NCBI GenBank assembly: GCA_037178625.1
Contig: CM074131.1
Coordinates: 3,534,001-3,598,000, forward strand
Source: Skeletonema tropicum
Taxonomy: Eukaryota; Bacillariophyta; Thalassiosirophyceae; Thalassiosirales; Thalassiosiraceae
Length of the DNA: 64,000 bases
Direction: 5' to 3'
The position numbers and the translations under genes were made by a program. How positions within the stretch are numbered: the stretch's first letter is position 1; each line of letters begins with the position of its first letter. Of the stretch, positions 57,275 through 64,000 are shown piece by piece. Below the pieces are notes generated by a model. It had not been told where the DNA came from. It worked only from the letters and a program-made list of their open reading frames with translations, and searched no databases.

Positions 57275-58525
57275 ATGATGAGCGCCGTGAGTTGCTGTTG
57301 CTCATTGTTCAGTTGAACTAACCTGTATCTTCTCCTGCTTGCTAATGTTTTCCTTTGCATCATCTCCACAGGATAATTCTTCTAACATGGCCGGTTCCGC
57401 TTCAACTGCCCAAAACAACGGAGGGAACATGATTGCTGCGTCTTTCGCTGGCATGCAGCACGTCCGTGAGGAAGATAAAGCCACCCTCCTCCAACTCCTA
57501 GACCGTCAACAAGCTAACCAGATGAACCTCAACGCTCTCAGCAACAACATGGGCGGCGGGGGACTCCCTCCTCAGAACCCTTCGGTTCCTTCGGAAACCA
57601 GCGTGACCTCTAATGATTTCACCGCCAACAACAGTGCCGCTACCTACCAGCTCAATAACCAGCTCAACAACAACATGGGAATGAACTCTATGATGTTGAA
57701 TCCCATGATGAATAGCGCTATGATGAGCAATCCCATGATGGGTATGGGCATGGGAATGAACATGAATATGGGAATGAACATGACCAACATGAACAATCTC
57801 ATGAACTTTGACGGCATGGCCCAACAGCAATCCGTCATGCCCAACTCTGGCGGCTTCAACCTTCCCATGGTCCAATCCACTCAAGAAGATCCTGGATGGG
57901 AGGAACAGTTCTTTGCGCTTAAAGCCTACCAGCGAGAGACGGGCCACTGCAAAGTTCCTGCTAGGTTCAAGTCGAACCCCAAGCTTGGACGATGGGTTAT
58001 GACTCAGAGGCGTCAATTCACCCTTCTCATGCAAGGCTATCCCAGTGCGTTAACTGCCGAGCGCATCCAGCGATTGGAAAGTATTGGCTTCACGTGGTCT
58101 ATTCGCCCTGAGCCTGTCAAGACATGGAACAGGAAGTTCCAAGAACTCAAGGTATACAAGAACACTTTTGGAAATTGCATGGTTCCGCAACGTTATCAAG
58201 GTAAGAAAACGCTTTGCTTATCATTTTGTTTATCATATACGCATTCGACTCAATCTAATACTCTTTTTATCTGTATCTGCCAGCCAATCCTCAATTAGGC
58301 ACTTGGGTACACACTCAACGACGTCAATACAAGCTAATGATTGAGGGCAAGAAGAGCAGCATGACAAGAGAAAAGGCTCAGGCACTTGATTCAATTGGTT
58401 TCTTCTGGGCAGCCAAGCCAAGTTCTTCCTCCCGTTCTGCAACAAGTAATATTCAACAATCACAGCATGCACTTATTTACCAGAAGTTAAATAACTCTAT
58501 CGGTGTTGTTGATGATAGTAGTTAA
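57275..58525 (+). CDS. helicase-associated (HA) domain protein with Met/Asn-rich N-terminus
   Basis: Three exons, 57275-57286 (MMSA), 57372-58200 and 58284-58525, with introns of 85 and 83 bp, give 360 residues. Two to three helicase-associated repeats are visible: WEEQFFALKAYQRETGHCKV with PNPKLGRWV-type continuation, WNRKFQELKVYKNTFGNCMV, and NPQLGTWVHTQRRQYKLMI, ending in LDSIGFFWAAK. Such HA repeats bind nucleic acid and follow helicase domains in bacteria, but diatoms carry many HA-only proteins; there is no helicase here. Residues 100-170 are extremely rich in Met, Asn and Gly (MMNSAMMSNPMMGMGMGMN), a prion-like low-complexity tract. The role is likely DNA- or RNA-binding and regulatory, inferred from the domain. 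The tiny first exon is the least certain part. Confidence 0.8.
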
Positions 58526-59486
58526 CGGAAATCGCGAATGAAAGGAAAAGAACACATGCTGGTAATTTGATTGCAGGTGAAGATTAGAGATACATTAGCT
58601 GTTTATCACAGCAAGCAGTAGTTGAGGCGTGCGTGTGACGAGATATATATTTAATAAACATTGTTTGAATTTGAACCATCTTCTACGATCTGTAAGAACT
58701 TTATATTTTCAACATGTCCAGAGCTACTTAAGCAGCAATTTGAAATGCATTGATAGAAGATACTTACATACTCGACATTTTACACAGCTTTTGCATAACT
58801 TTTACTAACTCTACATCTGTAACGGGGCTCGCTGGTCGCCGGTAAGTACATAGCTATTGTAGAGCAAGCTTTTCCCTTTGCAGTAAAGCGCTAATATATA
58901 GGGTTATGGTTTCCGACAAGGAACTTGCAAATCTCCGTAAACCCTTGCAAACTAATGTAAATAGGGTTGGGCATTACTCAACCGGCGATGTTGCAGGTCA
59001 GGCCTAAGGAAGTCAGGTGTCAGGTCGCCTGAAATAACGATGTTATCCCTTGAAAACCCTAACAGAGAATTTTTTGTTCGAAAATATTGGTCAATTCAAT
59101 GAGCCTGTCCGGTTTTTGTTATTATTTGTTTAACTTCTTCAAGGACAGACAGACGAGTTATGCTCACGGCTCTTGGATTTTTGGGTTCGCATCAAGGGAA
59201 AAGTTCTCATCGATAGATATTTGATTCCTACGTTGAATTATATAGTGGTAAAGTTCGCATCGATATTGTATATGATTCCTACGTTGAAAACTTGTTCCGG
59301 TTTTCAACATCATGAGCCTTTGCGCTCGCCAACCCCACCAACTTTCTTGCGTTGACGAAGCTGCCTCCGACGCTAATCTATATAAATGGGAAAATAAAAT
59401 GCTCTTTGCTGATTGTTGCTCACCTACCCAGTACCTACAAACAAACTCTAACATACCCAACACTGCACTCGACATCATATTATATA
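58526..59486. other. intergenic with short direct repeat
   Basis: A 960-bp spacer without a supported gene. It contains an imperfect direct repeat of about 38 bp offset by 50 bp (59200-59237 and 59250-59288), sharing ATCGATA and GATTCCTACGTTGAA. It should contain the promoter of the large coiled-coil gene starting at 59487. Confidence 0.45.
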
Positions 59487-62400
59487 ATGTCTGGAGATCA
59501 AATGGTCATTGACACGAGGAGGCCACGTGAATCGGGCTTCCCTCCAGTTCGAATTCCAATTCCGACACAAATGGAATACGAAACTTCGAACTCATCTGGA
59601 ATGAACAAGTCAAACCCTTTGCCCGAGAGATCGAAAAAACAACAAAGTAAGCTTGAATACGACGGTTCCATGCGACGGCGCTATTCAAACCAACTTTTGG
59701 AGGAACAGCGAGCTATATCTAGTCCGATGGAGCGCGAAATATACTCACCTACACGAAGTTATGATGTGTCGGAGAGTAGAGACGCAGTTGAATCGTTGCC
59801 TTCCTCCTACCACCATGATGAGGTGGCTAATCAGTACTACACAACATACGCACCTCAGCAGCGTGATGGGAAGCAGCATCACTCTCAGCTACAACATCAC
59901 CAGCGTGTATCTATGATTCCTCGGCCGCATGATTATCGAGCGTCATCTCCAGCTCCTCCTCAGGTTTCCTACCAACCTCAAAGTGGAAACAATCAACAAA
60001 AGATCAAAGTCAAGTCATCCAGGTCTAGAGCTGTGGAACTGATTAGTAGGAAAGCTGAGATTGAAAGTCACAGACAAGAACAGCAGCAGCAGCATTATCA
60101 AGATGGTTACAGTGACGACGGGTCAAAGAAAAGTAAGTCAAGTCTCATATCACGTGCATCTCGAAAACTAAAGAAGAAGATAGCCAAGGAACAGAACAAC
60201 CGCACACTTCCTGTAGAAGAAGAATTCAGAAATGACGAGGGAAATCAATATACTCGTGAGGCAAGGGATCCATCCCCCACAATTGGAATTCATAACAATA
60301 ATGTCGTGAAGGAAATAGCCTTGCCAGAAGGTGATTGGGTCTACAGTGGAAGGAGCCCGAATGGGACAGACTACCAAGGACTTATCCAGGCTTTTCCATC
60401 TCTGAGGGAATTCAGTAGTGGTTCCACAATTTCTACTGCCTTTACAAATCAGTTGGGCGATGTCGATCAAAATTCAGTAAAAGAGAATGAGAAGGTGCAG
60501 AAGCAGCCGGAAGAAATAATGACACTCCCTAGAAATCACCGCAGTAGAAGTACATCATCCACTTCATCAACATCAAAAGCGTCAAGTATGAATCCAAGTT
60601 TTCGAAATGGTATTACTTCCACAGAGAGCAAGCAGCATGCGGAACAGGCAGTGCGTAATGCCCAGTTAGAGAGGGAGGTAGATGGACTGAGAAATCAGCT
60701 CGCTCGCCAAGAAAGAGTGACAGAGATCGAGACGAAAAAGTTGGTAGAGGAACTAAGAAAGCAGAAACAACAATTTCAAGCGGTGCAAGGAAATGCAAAT
60801 AACAAGCTCAATCAGTACACAAGTCAAGTAGAAAGAGATCTTGAAGCGTACAAGGGTGAATGTTCTTTATATAGAGAACGTCTAGTGCAAATGGAAAAAG
60901 ACAATGCAAAGATGGAGCAGGCAGTGTACAATGAACGCAAAAAAGTCTTGTCATTAGAAGCAGAAAACGAAATGCTGATAAAAGCTGCAGAGGAAAAAGT
61001 TGGTAATGTCATGACTTTGGAAAAAGCAAAGTCATCCGAGTTGAAGAGCTACATGGAACAGTGTGAGAAGTATCGTGAGAGAGTCTTGGGTCTTGAAAGG
61101 AAACTGATGTCGACGGAGAGCGCACTCAACTCCACCAATTCTATTGCTACAACACTGGAAGAAGAGAAGAAGACAATTTCATCTGAACTGAGCCAAGCGG
61201 AGGCAAACGTGGCTGCATTAAAGTCGGAGACGAATGACAAAGACGCCAAGATTGGCTCGCTTCAGCTGGAAATAGCCAATCTGCAATCAGCAAGCTCAAA
61301 CCTAGAAGCAGCGCTGAAGAATGCCGAAAGTAAAGCTAATGATGACAATCAGAGCATCGCAACGCTTGAAAACGAAAACGCATCTATCCTGGATCAGTTG
61401 AAGGAGAAGTCGATGCTGGTAGAGAAGCTGCAGACAAGTTCAGCCAAATACAAAGAAATTGAAGATGAGAACGCATCGTTGAAGAGAAAGAATGACGAGC
61501 TGACTGCAAAGGAGCTGCAAATGAAGGAAGAACTGAGCAAGTCTGAAGTGTTTTCGTCTAACACTGAGCGGCTAAGGAAGATGTTGTCTGATAGTGAATC
61601 CTACATTTCATCGTTGCAAAATGATATCTCTTCAGCACGCACCAGTCATCATCAGCAGCTTACAGATGCCCGAGCCAAGCATTCATCTGAAATTAATCGT
61701 CTTACCACTAAATGGGAAGCAGAGAAGGCTGCCAAGCGGGAACTTGAAATCAAGAATAACAATCTCGAGGATAAAATTTCATCATTAGAGATCAATATAT
61801 CTGAGATTGAGGAAAAGGGTACTCACCAAACGAAGGCCCAGTCGGAACAGCTCATAAAGATGATGGAACATGCCGATGATCTGCGAAAGAAGTTATCGGA
61901 GTGCAGTCAAGAAATGTCTGTTATGAAAAATGAGCTTGATAGTAATGAACGGACGACTGCACAGTTGCGACACGAAATGCAGAGACTGGAAGAGGAGAAA
62001 GCTGCGATGGCTGACAATGTACACGCACTTGAAGTCGAGCTTTATGACTTTACAACGGAAAAGACCAACCAAATCAAGGAACTACAACAATGCATCAAAG
62101 ATCGAGAAGATGCTGTTGTCAAGCAAGAGAATATTTCCTTAGCAGCCTCGACAGAAAAGCTGCAGCAGATAAAGGATCTGAACGCCAGTCTTGGAGACCT
62201 CAAGAAAGAACTTGAGATTGCCGATGAGGAGAAAAATCTGCTCACAGAACAGCTGTCGAATGCCAAGGAGCTCCTTAGGAAGCAATCATCTGAAATGAAG
62301 CAGCATATTTCGAAAACCATGAATGATCTTAGGGTGGAGCAGACTACTATAAAATTGGACGTCCAATCGTCATTACACGCAGAGAAAGCGTTTCTAGAAA

Positions 62401-64000
62401 AGAAAGTGAAGGAACTGACATTGGATTGCAGAAGAAAATTGGAGAGTGACCAACTCAACAAGGAAATGGTACACCAAGCGTCAATGTCTTCCTTGCAGTC
62501 TCAGATGAAAGCCATAGAGAATCTTCTCATTGACGAAAGGAATAAGTCACAACAGCTCGAAAGTAAGCTGGAAGAAATAAGGAGTAAAAAAGAGGCAGCA
62601 GAAGCGACGATCAAGGCAGCGTGCTCAAAACTGGGACAAGAGATTCGAGAGAATGATCTAGCAGACGCAATCGATGACTTAATGTTGGAGCGAACACAAG
62701 CTGACAGCAAGATCATCACCCTTAACACTGACATCAAAGCACTGAAGGCATCAATGGGCACTCTTGAGTATGCGAAAGACCAGCTTACTGAGCAGATGCG
62801 ACTGTTGTCTGAGAGGAAGGAGAAGGAAATCAATGAGCTCAAACGTGCTTTTGATGCGGATAGAAAAGCACAAGATGCAAGTATTGATTCATTGATTTCA
62901 TCAAAAGAAGAAGAGCTTCATTGCATGAGAACAACACACAAAGAATTGAAGGGACAAATAAAGAAGCTAAGAGGAGAAACTGTCCAACTACAAAAGCGTA
63001 GTGAAAGCTGCGAAGCCGAATTGAAGGGACGCGAAGAAGAACTAAGCGCTGCCAAGGAGGAGTCAAGCCGTTTGGATAAGAAGTTGAGTGAAGCGACGCG
63101 TAGTTATCAGGAGAAGGCAGACAACCTTACAGAGCATTATATGAAAATCGAAGATGACCTTAGAATCCAATTGAAATCTACACGGCAAGAGAAAGAGGAA
63201 GCTGAAAAGAAAATTGTAGACGTGCTCAACACAGCACGACAAGAGAAGGATACTGCTGAAAAGAAATTAGCAGCCGACAAGAAAGAGACAGAACGCTTGA
63301 TGGATGAATTTTACAGTGAGAAGAAAGAGTTGTCATCTCGTGTCATGGAGTTGACAGAACAGCTTGAAGTTACATCGAAAGAGAGGGACACACTCCAGCG
63401 CGAAGAGGAAGTTCTCAAATCAACCAATGCAGCGAAGGAAAAAGAGAAGAAAGAGTTGTCATCTCGTGTCATGGAGTTGACAGAACAGCTTGAAGTTACA
63501 TCGAAAGAGAGGGACACACTCCAGCGTGAAGAGGAAGTTCTCAAATCAACCATTGCAGCGAAGGAAAAAGAAGCGAAAGAGCTACAGGAGTCCGCTGACA
63601 CCATGAAGGACCAGCTTCAGAAGGATCTTGATTCGTTGAATAATGAGCTCTTTGAACAAAAATCATCGTACGAATGCGAGTTAGAAAGAATGTTGCTTTC
63701 TTTAGAGACATCCAAAGAGAATGTCGAAGTATTGACATTCGAAAACAACTCACTGGAAGAGTCACTGGCGAGCCTGAGTTCAAGAATCAACCAGGCGGAG
63801 ACAGCTAAATCGAAACAAGCAGATGAAATTGTGCAGCTCAAGATGAGTCTCAAAGAGGCACTAGAAGAAGCATTGCGTTTAGGTTCAAAGATAGATGCGG
63901 AGGAGTTGAGACGCTTGGAAATCACTCAAACGCTGTCAATGTTTAAGGAGGAGAATAATGATCTGAAACAATCCTTGACGGGCGTAAAACAAGACAAATC
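59487..64000 (+). CDS. very large coiled-coil protein, 3' end outside window
   Basis: The frame opened by ATG 59487 (MSGDQMVIDTRRPRESGF) stays open to the window end, more than 1,500 codons without an intron. Residues 1-390 are Ser/Gln/Pro/His-rich and probably disordered, with a basic patch (SRASRKLKKKIAKEQ) near 225 and a Ser-rich run (SRSTSSTSSTSKASS) near 355. From about residue 390 the sequence is continuous heptad coiled coil (AEQAVRNAQLEREVDGLRNQ, RKKVLSLEAENEMLIKAAEE, ELKRAFDADRKAQDA). A 126-bp tandem duplication (63318-63443 and 63444-63569) repeats 42 residues, exactly six heptads. I recognise no motor, kinase or lipid-binding domain in the visible part. Candidates are Golgi tether, centrosomal or ciliary rootlet-like protein; nothing chooses between them. 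Confidence 0.82.
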   Translation, partial: MSGDQMVIDTRRPRESGFPPVRIPIPTQMEYETSNSSGMNKSNPLPERSKKQQSKLEYDGSMRRRYSNQLLEEQRAISSPMEREIYSPTRSYDVSESRDAVESLPSSYHHDEVANQYYTTYAPQQRDGKQHHSQLQHHQRVSMIPRPHDYRASSPAPPQVSYQPQSGNNQQKIKVKSSRSRAVELISRKAEIESHRQEQQQQHYQDGYSDDGSKKSKSSLISRASRKLKKKIAKEQNNRTLPVEEEFRNDEGNQYTREARDPSPTIGIHNNNVVKEIALPEGDWVYSGRSPNGTDYQGLIQAFPSLREFSSGSTISTAFTNQLGDVDQNSVKENEKVQKQPEEIMTLPRNHRSRSTSSTSSTSKASSMNPSFRNGITSTESKQHAEQAVRNAQLEREVDGLRNQLARQERVTEIETKKLVEELRKQKQQFQAVQGNANNKLNQYTSQVERDLEAYKGECSLYRERLVQMEKDNAKMEQAVYNERKKVLSLEAENEMLIKAAEEKVGNVMTLEKAKSSELKSYMEQCEKYRERVLGLERKLMSTESALNSTNSIATTLEEEKKTISSELSQAEANVAALKSETNDKDAKIGSLQLEIANLQSASSNLEAALKNAESKANDDNQSIATLENENASILDQLKEKSMLVEKLQTSSAKYKEIEDENASLKRKNDELTAKELQMKEELSKSEVFSSNTERLRKMLSDSESYISSLQNDISSARTSHHQQLTDARAKHSSEINRLTTKWEAEKAAKRELEIKNNNLEDKISSLEINISEIEEKGTHQTKAQSEQLIKMMEHADDLRKKLSECSQEMSVMKNELDSNERTTAQLRHEMQRLEEEKAAMADNVHALEVELYDFTTEKTNQIKELQQCIKDREDAVVKQENISLAASTEKLQQIKDLNASLGDLKKELEIADEEKNLLTEQLSNAKELLRKQSSEMKQHISKTMNDLRVEQTTIKLDVQSSLHAEKAFLEKKVKELTLDCRRKLESDQLNKEMVHQASMSSLQSQMKAIENLLIDERNKSQQLESKLEEIRSKKEAAEATIKAACSKLGQEIRENDLADAIDDLMLERTQADSKIITLNTDIKALKASMGTLEYAKDQLTEQMRLLSERKEKEINELKRAFDADRKAQDASIDSLISSKEEELHCMRTTHKELKGQIKKLRGETVQLQKRSESCEAELKGREEELSAAKEESSRLDKKLSEATRSYQEKADNLTEHYMKIEDDLRIQLKSTRQEKEEAEKKIVDVLNTARQEKDTAEKKLAADKKETERLMDEFYSEKKELSSRVMELTEQLEVTSKERDTLQREEEVLKSTNAAKEKEKKELSSRVMELTEQLEVTSKERDTLQREEEVLKSTIAAKEKEAKELQESADTMKDQLQKDLDSLNNELFEQKSSYECELERMLLSLETSKENVEVLTFENNSLEESLASLSSRINQAETAKSKQADEIVQLKMSLKEALEEALRLGSKIDAEELRRLEITQTLSMFKEENNDLKQSLTGVKQDK
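63318..63569 (+). repeat. in-frame 126-bp tandem duplication in coiled-coil gene
   Basis: Two adjacent copies of 126 bp start at GAGAAGAAAGAGTTGTCATC (63318 and 63444). I see only two differences (CGCGAAG to CGTGAAG, silent; CCAATGC to CCATTGC, Asn to Ile). The unit is 42 codons. Confidence 0.93.

Overview
The window reads as nuclear DNA of a photosynthetic stramenopile, most likely a centric diatom. The evidence is short GT-AG introns of about 55-325 bp, eukaryotic housekeeping genes (a COG4-like Golgi tether, a GRWD1-like WD40 protein, a KLHDC4-like kelch protein, NAC-alpha), and two plastid isoprenoid/chlorophyll genes whose N-termini carry a signal peptide followed by a diatom-type ASAFAP/AAAFSP cleavage motif (IspF and geranylgeranyl reductase). 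The species cannot be fixed from sequence alone. A 500-base run of N and local single-base indels show that this is a draft assembly.

Layout. 0-23 kb is gene-dense: the 3' end of an STI1-like gene, geranylgeranyl reductase (-), GRWD1-like (+), a TruA/Pus1-type pseudouridine synthase (+), a CAMK-like kinase (-), a 1326-residue AAA/STAND ATPase (-), a long inverted repeat, COG4 (-), a berberine-bridge-type FAD oxidoreductase (+) and a decayed secreted-protein gene (+). 23.4-41.3 kb is one large satellite array of a 184-bp monomer, roughly 90 copies. It shows an 11-monomer (2,024-bp) higher-order repeat, an 8.7-kb block duplication, a 500-N gap and a 0.7-kb retroelement fragment. 41.6-48.8 kb is again ordinary: class 1A-like dihydroorotate dehydrogenase (-), extended NAC-alpha (-), IspF (-) and KLHDC4-like kelch protein (+). 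48.9-64 kb holds three large proteins with disordered N-termini and long coiled coils, a His/Gln-rich unknown and a helicase-associated-domain protein, with a cluster of three inverted-repeat (foldback/MITE-like) elements at 55.0-56.8 kb between them.

Functional links. IspF (MEP pathway) and geranylgeranyl reductase (phytyl side chain) act in the same plastid isoprenoid-to-chlorophyll route but lie 43 kb apart and are not a cluster. GRWD1-like, Pus1-like and KLHDC4-like proteins point to RNA and ribosome biology. The coiled-coil genes may be a structural or cytoskeletal gene neighbourhood. Three genes (GRWD1, KLHDC4 and the 49-51.7 kb coiled-coil gene) need frame corrections to read through; consensus indels are the likeliest cause.

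The most unusual structure is the satellite. Its monomers keep long near-invariant stretches but carry two roughly 23-26 bp windows that exist in a few discrete sequence types, reshuffled between units. I found no evidence that it encodes protein or is a CRISPR-like system.
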